The translations under genes and the position numbers were made by a program. 7,878 bases of DNA from Gammaproteobacteria bacterium (GTDB taxonomy: Bacteria; Pseudomonadota; Gammaproteobacteria; SZUA-229). This document shows, in pieces, positions 1 through 5,678 of the stretch. The first letter of the stretch is position 1. The number at the start of each line of letters is the position of its first letter. The notes under the pieces are model-generated. The model saw only the letters and a program-made list of their open reading frames with translations, was not told where the DNA came from and made no database searches. The stretch covers positions 1 through 7,878 of the forward strand of contig DAOWFN010000211.1 of NCBI GenBank assembly GCA_030637945.1, read 5' to 3'.

Positions 1-37
1 TGAGCAGTTGTGATAATACGGTGTTATTATGAGACAT
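1..37 (-). CDS. Transposase, IS4-type (DUF4372-like N-terminus), 5' end only
   Basis: On the minus strand an ATG (positions 37-35) opens a frame reading MSHNNTVLSQLL to the window edge. A good Shine-Dalgarno (AGGAG, around 51-47) lies ten bases before it. From memory, transposases of the IS4 group carrying an N-terminal DUF4372 domain start with very similar residues (M-x-H-x-N-T-V-x-x-Q-L-L), so I read this as the beginning of such a gene. Only 12 codons are visible, so neither the DDE catalytic residues nor intactness can be judged. The gene points away from the Lon-like protease gene and would be read from a promoter somewhere in 50-150. The family call rests on a short match and remains an inference. 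Confidence 0.6.
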   Translation of the reverse strand, partial: MSHNNTVLSQLL

Positions 38-107
38 GGCTTAAATCTCCTGTTTATACTGTGTTTTCTAGACAACTACATTGTATCAACACAGCGGGAT
101 TTAAGCC
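38..107. repeat. Fold-back inverted repeat over the transposase leader
   Basis: The outer arms are a perfect 10-base inverted repeat, GGCTTAAATC at 38-47 and GATTTAAGCC at 98-107. An inner pair, CTGTGTT (59-65) and AACACAG (88-94), continues the pairing, and the middle contains an imperfect palindrome around CTAG (near 67-70). In a leftward transcript one outer arm abuts the transposase ATG at 37 and covers part of its AGGAG ribosome-binding site. Transcripts entering from outside the element could therefore fold and hide the start of translation. Confidence 0.7.
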
Positions 108-136
108 TTTTTATTTTATTTAGCTGGGACAGTAGT

Positions 137-192
137 GGGTCTGACCCCTTTTATTCCTTTTATTTGATGTTTGGATTTATAATTAAAAGGGG
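137..192. repeat. Palindrome GGGTC-T-GACCC and paired CCCCTTTTA/TAAAAGGGG arms
   Basis: Positions 137-147 form an 11-base palindrome centred on T142. The adjoining CCCCTTTTA (145-153) has a perfect 9-base inverted partner TAAAAGGGG at 184-192, about 30 bases away. Blocks of the form GGGACAG or TGACCCCTTTT are common around insertion sequences and REP-type elements in gammaproteobacteria, and similar text recurs here at 4629-4647 and 7636-7646. It could be the IS terminus, a REP-like unit or a bidirectional terminator; the sequence alone does not decide. Confidence 0.4.
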
Positions 193-222
193 CGGCGACA
201 AATGAGGATCATTAGTATACTG

Positions 223-251
223 TTGAACAATTAATGGGCGGTCACTTTAAT
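223..251 (+). promoter_or_regulatory. Candidate sigma-70 promoter for the Lon-like/USP-like operon
   Basis: TTGAAC (223-228) and TTTAAT (246-251) are separated by 17 bases, matching the -35 and -10 consensus at four and five of six positions. Transcription would start near 258, giving a leader of roughly 90 bases before the ATG at 347. No convincing heat-shock sigma-32 promoter was seen, although Lon-type proteases are often heat inducible. The call rests on pattern matching alone. Confidence 0.35.
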
Positions 252-275
252 TTTATTGTGGATTGAGAATCTGTG

Positions 276-310
276 TTAATAACACCTGCAGGTTAGTCAT
301 ATGTTATTAA
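276..310. promoter_or_regulatory. Perfect 9-base inverted repeat in the leader of the Lon-like gene
   Basis: TTAATAACA (276-284) is mirrored exactly by TGTTATTAA (302-310). The 17-base spacer contains a second palindrome, CCTGCAGG (285-292). It lies downstream of the candidate promoter and 36 bases before the ATG at 347, so it could be a repressor operator or an mRNA hairpin. It lacks a T-run, so it is not an obvious intrinsic terminator. Confidence 0.4.
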
Positions 311-346
311 ATTTTGTTGTATATAAATAATGTGGTTAAGAAATAT

Positions 347-2797
347 ATGAAGCAAAATAACGATCAAAATAATTTTAAGCTTGCAGTGGAAAGTTTATAT
401 AACAGTTGTGATCTTTCTCAATTGTCATTCAAAACTACAGCTGACATTAAAGATGATTGCGAGCACCTGGGGCAGGAGCGTGCCATGGGTGCTCTTAAGT
501 TCGGCATAGGCATGAAACATGATGGTTATAACCTTTTTGTGCTGGGTTCAACCGGCTTAGGAAAAAATACAACGGTAAAAAAATTACTTGCTAAGGAATC
601 GGTCACTGCCGAAGCAGCATCGGACTGGTGTTACATTAATAATTTCTCTCAACAGCATAAACCTTTAATACTCAAGCTTCCCGCTGGTTATGGTCGTCAA
701 TTACAAAATGATATGCAGCAACTACTCGAAGACATACTCATTGCTATACCAGCTGCATTCGAGAGTGATGAGTACAGAACGCGGACGCAGGCGATACAGG
801 ATGAATATAAACAGAAGGAGATGATGGCATTTAAAGATCTTAATGACAGGGCTGATAAAAAAAAGATAATTATGTTGCACACTCCTGGTGGTTATACGCT
901 AGGGCCAACGAAGGACGGAAAGGTTCTTTCTCCAGAAGAATTTGACAAACTGGATGAGAAAGAACAGAAAGAAATAAAAAAGATTATTGATGAAATTGAA
1001 AAAGAGCTCATAGAGACTATTCACAGGATACCGGTATGGTACAAGGAAAACAGGGAAAACATTAAACAGTTAAACCGAGAGATATCTGAAGTTGTGGTCA
1101 ATCAGTCTATTTCTGAATTAACTTTAAAATACATTAAGCTGCCTGATGTTTTAAATTATATCGATGCTATCAAGCAGGATATTATTGAAAATGTAAACGA
1201 TTTCCGAAGATTAGGTATAGAAAAAGAATCGGAGGATAATCGCCAGACAATTCTTTCGGCGTTTTCGAGATATCAGGTTAATGTGCTGGTGGATAACAGT
1301 CAGACCACAGGCGCACCGGTTATTTATGAAGATAATCCAAGTTATGTCAACCTGATTGGCAGGATAGAACATATTGCTCAGTACGGAACACTGTTAACCG
1401 ATTTTACACTGATAAAAGCCGGTGCGCTTCATCGGGCCAATGGTGGTTACCTGGTGCTGGATGCGCGAAAAGTCCTGATGTCACCATTTTCGTGGGAAGG
1501 ATTAAAGCGTGCGATTCATGCCCATGAAGTGCGTATCGAATCCCTGGAGAGGATGCTTAGCTTTGCCAGCACAACTTCATTGCAGCCGGAACCTGTTCCT
1601 ATCGATGTGAAAGTTGTGCTTACAGGAAGTCGATTGCTTTATTACTTGCTCAAGGAATATGACCCTGAATTTGGTTTATTGTTTAAGGTTGCAGCAGACT
1701 TTGCTGAAGACATCGATCGTAGCGATGAGAACAGTGAGCTTTATGCACAGCTGATTGCAGGTTTGCAGAAAGAAAATGAACTCACGCCATTTAATAAAAA
1801 AGCTGTGCAACGGATTATTGAGCATTGTGCAAGGCTGCTAGAAGACAGTGAAAAAATATCGTTACACATGGGCAGCCTGCTGGATTTGTTAAGGGAAGGT
1901 GATTACTGGGCCAGACAGTCTAATCGACAGGAAGTTACCGAAACAGATGTACAGCAGGCAATCGATACCAGGCGCTACAGGCTTGACCAGATACGTGAGC
2001 GTGTACATGAGCAGGTGATCAGAGGCAACTACCTGCTTGATACCAGTGGTGAAAAAGTCGCGCAGATCAACGCGCTCAGTGTGATACAGCTGGGTGATTA
2101 TACCTTTGGCCGTCCATCGAGAATTACCGCTACAGCAAGGCTGGGGCAGGGTAAGGTAATTGATATTGAACGAGAAGTGCATCTTGGCGGTTCCGTTCAT
2201 TCAAAGGGTGTAATGATTCTTTCATCTTACCTGGCGAATCGTTATGCAAAAGATCAGCCGATATCTTTATCCGCCAGTCTGGTTTTTGAACAGTCCTATG
2301 GAATGGTGGAAGGTGATAGTGCTTCAGCTGCTGAACTCTGCGCACTGCTTTCCGCACTTGCTGATGTGCCTATCAAGCAGAACTTTTCAGTGACCGGTTC
2401 GGTTAATCAATATGGTGAGATACAAACTATCGGTGGTGTGAATGAAAAAATAGAGGGATTTTTTGATATTTGTAATGCAAGAGAATTAACGGGCGATCAG
2501 GCTGTTGTAATACCGCGATCAAATATTAAACATCTCATGTTACGTGCAGATGTTCGTGAGGCAGTAAAGGAAAACAGGTTTGCTATTTATTCGGTACAAA
2601 CGATAGATCAGATGATGGAGCTGCTCACAGACAGAAAAGCAGGAGTTAAAGATAAGAATAACCATTATCCTCAGCGCACTATTAATTATCTAGTGCAGAA
2701 GCGAATAGATGAACTGAACAAGTTACGTAAATTTTTTGCTGCCGATAATAAAGTGCCAGAGCATAATTTCACCAGAAAAAATGAACTCAAATCTTAA
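347..2797 (+). CDS. Lon-like ATP-dependent serine protease (LonB/AAA_32 type)
   Basis: Predicted cytoplasmic AAA+ protease that uses ATP to unfold and degrade proteins. Numbering from the ATG at 347 gives 816 residues. Walker A is GSTGLGKNT (residues 67-75, Lys73). A long charged, probably coiled-coil insertion covers about 125-270. A second conserved block, GALHRANGGYLVLDA, starts at 359 and supplies a Walker B-like strand ending at Asp372, followed by a sensor-like VKVVLTGS from 421. The C-terminal Lon protease domain has the Ser-Lys dyad: Ser658 in EGDSAS and Lys701 in GGVNEKIEGFF, 43 residues apart as in Lon. Domain order and length fit the Lon-related family with an insertion between the Walker motifs, not classical Lon with its N-terminal LAN domain. 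The frame also opens upstream with TTG at 314, but the ATG at 347 gives the family-like N-terminus; its ribosome-binding site is weak (TTAAG). The 3' end overlaps the next gene by 17 bases. Confidence 0.95.
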   Translation: MKQNNDQNNFKLAVESLYNSCDLSQLSFKTTADIKDDCEHLGQERAMGALKFGIGMKHDGYNLFVLGSTGLGKNTTVKKLLAKESVTAEAASDWCYINNFSQQHKPLILKLPAGYGRQLQNDMQQLLEDILIAIPAAFESDEYRTRTQAIQDEYKQKEMMAFKDLNDRADKKKIIMLHTPGGYTLGPTKDGKVLSPEEFDKLDEKEQKEIKKIIDEIEKELIETIHRIPVWYKENRENIKQLNREISEVVVNQSISELTLKYIKLPDVLNYIDAIKQDIIENVNDFRRLGIEKESEDNRQTILSAFSRYQVNVLVDNSQTTGAPVIYEDNPSYVNLIGRIEHIAQYGTLLTDFTLIKAGALHRANGGYLVLDARKVLMSPFSWEGLKRAIHAHEVRIESLERMLSFASTTSLQPEPVPIDVKVVLTGSRLLYYLLKEYDPEFGLLFKVAADFAEDIDRSDENSELYAQLIAGLQKENELTPFNKKAVQRIIEHCARLLEDSEKISLHMGSLLDLLREGDYWARQSNRQEVTETDVQQAIDTRRYRLDQIRERVHEQVIRGNYLLDTSGEKVAQINALSVIQLGDYTFGRPSRITATARLGQGKVIDIEREVHLGGSVHSKGVMILSSYLANRYAKDQPISLSASLVFEQSYGMVEGDSASAAELCALLSALADVPIKQNFSVTGSVNQYGEIQTIGGVNEKIEGFFDICNARELTGDQAVVIPRSNIKHLMLRADVREAVKENRFAIYSVQTIDQMMELLTDRKAGVKDKNNHYPQRTINYLVQKRIDELNKLRKFFAADNKVPEHNFTRKNELKS

Positions 2798-3536
2798 AAA
2801 TATTCTGATTGTTTTTGATGCTGCTGGTTATGCCACGGTTTCTATGCAGACTGTTATTGAGCTTGCAGTCAGATCGCAGACTGGTATTCAGGCGCTATAC
2901 ATCGAAGATAGTAATCTTTTGAATGCAGTAGAACTACCATTCACTCGTGAAGTGTCGTTGCATACTGCAGAGATAAGCAGTATCGATTCGGCATTGATAA
3001 TGCAGAAGTTACGCGCTGATGCGGAAAGCATTAAAAAGCAGATTGAGAAAATTGCTGTTACCCGGAGCGTGTCGTTAAGCTTCAGTTATACGCGTGGTCA
3101 GAAAACGCAGATTATTAAAAATCGTAGAGAAGAAGTGAATATGGTGCTTATTCCTGCAGTATATTCAACGGCGGGCAGAAAGCAGCAGCATCATTTAAAA
3201 CATGTGGTTGCCATGGTTTATGATGAGCAAAACCCGTCATGCGAAAAAGCATTAAGCATCGCTTTATCACAGGCAGCTAAAAACAGTTCTCAATTGTTCG
3301 TTATCGTTGATAGTCAGCATTCAAAACAACATGTAGAACAGTTAATCAGTCAGCAGAATGGGCATGCAGTTTGCCAGATTGCAGATTTCTCAGGTGTGGA
3401 TGAGGTTCTTCTATTATTGCAGGAGTACTCACCGGGATTACTTGTACTAACTGAAGATAGCCGGTTGATTGACAATGAGCAGGTATTACAGCAGCTGATT
3501 AATTCACTGGAAAGTGATATTTTGTTGGTGCGATAA
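2781..3536 (+). CDS. Tandem universal-stress-protein-like protein, partner of the Lon-like protease
   Basis: A 251-residue protein from the ATG at 2781. Residues 7-60 read like the first beta-alpha-beta unit of a USP domain (KNILIVFDAAGYATVSMQ, then IQALYIEDSNLLNAVELPF and TREV), close to a recurrent USP-like family with a conserved 'ED..LL...LPF.REV' stretch. The second half (about 150-251) starts again with a hydrophobic strand (HVVAMVYDE) and ends LVLTEDSRL...DILLVR, suggesting a second, degenerate USP fold. The G-2X-G-9X-G(S/T) ATP-binding motif is not evident in either half, so nucleotide binding is doubtful. The start codon lies inside the end of the Lon-like gene, so translational coupling is likely. 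The frame could be extended upstream to TTG at 2736, but the ATG start is better. A role as regulator, adaptor or stress sensor for the protease is inferred only from gene order. Confidence 0.82.
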   Translation: MNSNLKNILIVFDAAGYATVSMQTVIELAVRSQTGIQALYIEDSNLLNAVELPFTREVSLHTAEISSIDSALIMQKLRADAESIKKQIEKIAVTRSVSLSFSYTRGQKTQIIKNRREEVNMVLIPAVYSTAGRKQQHHLKHVVAMVYDEQNPSCEKALSIALSQAAKNSSQLFVIVDSQHSKQHVEQLISQQNGHAVCQIADFSGVDEVLLLLQEYSPGLLVLTEDSRLIDNEQVLQQLINSLESDILLVR

Positions 3537-3572
3537 GTTATGGGCACCTCTATTACTTCATGAATGAACATC

Positions 3573-3671
3573 TTGAGTTCAAAATACCAAATAGCCGCGT
3601 TGCTAAGCACTTTCAATAGAATAACTATTACAGGCGCTTAGCGCCTTGCTCTTGAACATTTTGAATCTCAA
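3573..3671. repeat. Approximately 100-base imperfect palindromic element (MITE/REP-like)
   Basis: The outer arms TTGAGTTCAAAAT (3573-3585) and ATTTTGAATCTCAA (3658-3671) are inverted repeats apart from one inserted base. Further in, GCGTTGCTAAGC (3597-3608) pairs imperfectly with GCTTAGCGCCTTGC (3636-3649), and AATAG (3615-3619) and CTATT (3625-3629) flank the centre. GGCGC-TTA-GCGCC (3633-3645) can form its own small hairpin. The element fills most of the 167-base gap between the USP-like and HAD genes. It looks like a dispersed non-coding repeat that may also act as a weak terminator; family membership is from recollection of similar intergenic sequences, not a search. Confidence 0.55.
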
Positions 3672-3703
3672 TCTGTCACATCCAGAATTAATAGAGTACC
3701 CTT

Positions 3704-4327
3704 ATGAGTAAAGCAGCTATTCGTGCGGTGCTGTTTGATTATGGTGGTGTAATAGCCGAAGAAGGGTTTTATAACGGACTTGTTGATTTAGCTGAAAAGC
3801 AATCTTTGGATGTGCGCAGTATGCCAGAGCAGGGTATGCAGGCAGTGTATGATTCTGGTTTTGTTTTGGGTCATGGCACTGCGACTGATTTTTGGGCGTT
3901 GTTACGCAAACGCACAGGTCTTGAAGGTGATGATGATTTCCTCACTGATCGAATTTTTGTTGGCTTTCAAATAAGACACTGGATGATTGAACTTGTTAGA
4001 CGTCTTCGAGCTAAAGGGTATGTTACAGGTATTCTGAGTGATCAAACGCATTGGTTGAATGAACTGGATAAGCGCGATCACTTTTTTAGAGAATTCGATC
4101 ACATATATAACAGTTATTATCTTGGCAAAGGCAAGCGTGATCCGTCATTATTTACTGATGTGGTTAATGACCTGAAACTACAGCCCGGCGAAGTGCTTTT
4201 TATTGATGATAGTGAAAAAAATGTACAAACAGCCTGGAAAATGGGCCTGAAAGCTATCCTGTATGTTGATCATGAAGGTTTTGTATCTGAACTTGAAGAT
4301 ATATTAAAAGAAGAAATTGAACATTAA
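3704..4327 (+). CDS. HAD-superfamily hydrolase, subfamily IA-like
   Basis: A 207-residue cytoplasmic protein with the HAD signature in order. Motif I is VLFDYGGVI, with nucleophile Asp12. Motif II is GILSDQ, with Ser112 where Ser/Thr is expected. Motif III is GKGKRDPSLF, with Lys144 in the KxDP position. Motif IV is VLFIDDSEKNV, with Asp168-Asp169 for magnesium. The second Asp of the usual DxDx(T/V) is Gly14, as in the FDxGGV or DLGNV members of this subfamily (for example YihX-type phosphatases), so the acid/base step may differ from classical phosphatases. The small helical cap lies between motifs I and II (about 20-90). Substrate unknown; a sugar-phosphate or similar small phosphate is plausible. 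The ATG at 3704 has a short GAG seven bases upstream. It is monocistronic by spacing: 167 bases from the gene before and 397 from the gene after. Confidence 0.92.
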   Translation: MSKAAIRAVLFDYGGVIAEEGFYNGLVDLAEKQSLDVRSMPEQGMQAVYDSGFVLGHGTATDFWALLRKRTGLEGDDDFLTDRIFVGFQIRHWMIELVRRLRAKGYVTGILSDQTHWLNELDKRDHFFREFDHIYNSYYLGKGKRDPSLFTDVVNDLKLQPGEVLFIDDSEKNVQTAWKMGLKAILYVDHEGFVSELEDILKEEIEH

Positions 4328-4449
4328 AAAGAAAACGCCGTGTGCACAAACTTGATAAATGAACTATGAAAGACTTGACCCCATTGATGCTTAAAAAACG
4401 GAAGAATAAAAAGCAACACAACCGGTGACAGGACACATGCCTCAGAATA
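4328..4449. other. Gene-free left part of the 397-base gap before the CnoX-like gene
   Basis: No open frame, RNA gene or strong terminator is seen in this stretch. It contains GACTTGACCCC at 4371-4381, which resembles the TGACCCC blocks elsewhere in the window. The rest of the gap is occupied by the repeated segment and the gene fragment listed separately. Confidence 0.6.
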
Positions 4450-4621
4450 ACAACAAAGGCAATATAATCGTTAACACGATGAAGTAATCTATATTATACG
4501 ATAGACTTATTAGAAATTTTATCTGGCGGTTTATTTTCACCGCGGTAGAGGATACGCTGGTGACAATAAAATCCTTTCGAACTAATCGTCTGTTGCAGGG
4601 CCTTGTGGTGTGGCTGCTTTT
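4450..4621 (+). repeat. Direct repeat copy A (copy B at 6827-7004)
   Basis: Positions 4465-4621 align without gaps to 6848-7004, offset 2383. I count about 9 differences in 157 bases (roughly 94% identity). Similarity continues left to 4450/6827 with small indels (shared ACAACAAA and CAATATA). The repeat carries the upstream region, leader and first codons of a yjdF-like gene. Identity ends abruptly inside the coding region after GGCTGCTTTT, where copy A runs into unrelated sequence. Copy A is therefore a truncated duplicate, not a free-standing element. Confidence 0.92.
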
Positions 4622-4649
4622 TCCAACTAAAAGTGACAGTCCCTTTTAA
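4560..4649 (+). pseudogene. 5' fragment of a yjdF/DUF2238-like gene
   Basis: A GTG at 4560 is preceded by a well-placed AGAGGA Shine-Dalgarno (4547-4552, seven bases of spacing) and opens a 29-codon frame that ends at TAA 4647-4649. Its first 20 or so residues (MTIKSFRTNRLLQGLVVWLL) match the reading frame upstream of and into the full-length DUF2238 gene near 6943-7003, with one or two substitutions. After that it runs into unrelated sequence (FPTKSDSPF). It lacks all conserved DUF2238 motifs, so it is a remnant; a short hydrophobic peptide could still be made because its initiation signals are intact. Confidence 0.8.
4629..4647. repeat. 19-base palindrome AAAAG-GAC-A-GTC-CTTTT type
   Basis: AAAAGTGACAGTCCCTTTT is an inverted repeat centred on A4638 with one mismatched pair. 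It sits directly after the point where repeat copy A loses similarity to copy B, and resembles the CCCCTTTTA block near 145. It may be a footprint of the event that truncated the gene fragment, or a small terminator-like hairpin with a T-run. Confidence 0.45.
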
Positions 4650-4724
4650 TTACTGATTCCATAGGCCCTTTAGCAATTAGATAAAATAACACCATCAACC
4701 GTATGTGTAACAACAGAAAATAAA

Positions 4725-5597
4725 ATGAGTAAAGAAGTTCTTGTATTTGAAGTCAGTGATCGAAGTTTTGATAAATACGTTATCGGCAACTCGAATAAAG
4801 CACCGGTATTTGTTGCGTTTATTAACGTGTGGTCTGAGCCATGCATACTAATGGCCGACATGTTTGCTGGGCTTGCTAAAGAGTTTGCAGAACAATTTAT
4901 ATTCGCCAAAGTTGATATAGAAGAGAATAACGAACTTAAAGAAAAGTATGGCATCGAGAATGTACCGACACTGAAAGTCTTCGTCGACGGTAAGGTTACG
5001 GTGTCAGAAGAGGGTGGACTAAACGAAGAAGAAGCCAGAGCTTTGTTGAAAAGTTTCGATATTGTTAATGAGACCGAAGAGAAACGCATGCAGGCACGTC
5101 AGCTTCACATGCAGGGTAATACCCATGACGCCATCATGTTGCTGGCACTGGCCATACAGCAAGATCCGTCAAATACGAATGTAGCGTTGGACATGGTTCA
5201 GATCTTTATCGATATGGGCAAATTAGAACAGGCACATGGTTTATTCTATCGATTGCCTGATGAGGTTAAAAATAGTGAAACCGGGCTCAGCCTCACCGGA
5301 CAGCTATGGATAATTGATGAGGCGAGTAAAACAGCAGGTTTGGATGCATTAAATAAAGTACTGCTCGCTAATCCAGATGATTATAAAGCCCGTTTTGATT
5401 GCGCAATTTGTGAGATCGCACAACATAATACGCAAAAGGCACTAGATCATCTGTTCTACATTCAGCAGAACAATGCCGAATTCAAAGAAGGTGCTGCCAG
5501 AGAGATGATCATCACCATCATCAATACCATAGCCCCCAATAACCCAGAAATGGCGCAACAATATCGAACAAAGCTGGCAGGTATGCTGTCAGTTTAA
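4725..5597 (+). CDS. cnoX: CnoX/YbbN-like thioredoxin-fold TPR co-chaperone
   Basis: A 290-residue cytoplasmic protein with an N-terminal thioredoxin fold (about 1-112) and TPR-like helical repeats (about 115-290). In E. coli CnoX is a holdase that binds GroEL through its C-terminal helix and hands over clients. The active-site motif here is W-S-E-P-C (residues 36-40), so the first Cys of WCxxC is Ser. This matches the SxxC arrangement of E. coli CnoX and argues against disulfide reductase activity. The cis-proline is Pro81 in NVPTLKVF. The E. coli second cysteine in LDCDAE corresponds to Ile in VDIEEN here, so it is missing. The C-terminal QYRTKLAGML matches the E. coli KYRRQLYALL tail, supporting a conserved GroEL contact. 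Length is close to the E. coli protein (284). Start ATG 4725 has only a weak purine-rich upstream region. The gene lies between the two direct repeats. Confidence 0.93.
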   Translation: MSKEVLVFEVSDRSFDKYVIGNSNKAPVFVAFINVWSEPCILMADMFAGLAKEFAEQFIFAKVDIEENNELKEKYGIENVPTLKVFVDGKVTVSEEGGLNEEEARALLKSFDIVNETEEKRMQARQLHMQGNTHDAIMLLALAIQQDPSNTNVALDMVQIFIDMGKLEQAHGLFYRLPDEVKNSETGLSLTGQLWIIDEASKTAGLDALNKVLLANPDDYKARFDCAICEIAQHNTQKALDHLFYIQQNNAEFKEGAAREMIITIINTIAPNNPEMAQQYRTKLAGMLSV

Positions 5598-5667
5598 GTA
5601 GCTAAATAATAATACCTCCGCCCCTTTATCTCGATGTAGAATGTTACTATTAACAATTGATTGCTGC

Positions 5668-5673
5668 AGGTGA
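5668..5673 (+). promoter_or_regulatory. Shine-Dalgarno deciding a GTG start for the aldo/keto reductase gene
   Basis: AGGTGA at 5668-5673 is complementary to the 16S rRNA 3' end and sits five bases before GTG 5679. The alternatives TTG 5661, GTG 5670 and ATG 5673 are upstream of, or inside, this site and have no comparable signal, so GTG 5679 is preferred. Confidence 0.6.
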
Positions 5674-5678
5674 TGCTG

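Larger units (their letters stand above)
1..150 (-). mobile_element. End of an IS4-type insertion sequence (outer boundary uncertain)
   Basis: This stretch holds the transposase start (1-37), its leader with a large fold-back repeat (38-107), a T-rich run (107-121) and a GGGACAG/GGGTC-TGACCC block (126-148). An insertion-sequence terminus should lie within or just after that block, because the leader of the Lon-like protease gene begins soon after. Only one end is in the window, so neither the terminal inverted repeat nor the target-site duplication can be confirmed. Confidence 0.45.

Noticed and set aside
301..330. Nine-codon upstream ORF in the leader of the Lon-like gene
   Set aside because: It has no clear ribosome-binding site and no regulatory residue pattern; it is probably chance in AT-rich DNA.
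314..346. TTG start extending the Lon-like protein by 11 residues
   Set aside because: The extra residues are not family-like, and the start falls next to the inverted repeat without a Shine-Dalgarno.
1889..2357. Two minus-strand open frames inside the Lon-like gene
   Set aside because: They are antisense shadows of a well-supported protease domain with no ribosome-binding site or recognisable product.
2736..2780. TTG start extending the USP-like protein by 15 residues
   Set aside because: The ATG at 2781 places the first USP beta strand at the usual distance from the N-terminus; the extension is out of character.
4670..5089. Minus-strand 139-codon frame opposite the CnoX-like gene
   Set aside because: It is a Ser/Leu-rich shadow of the thioredoxin domain; the + strand protein has clear family motifs.
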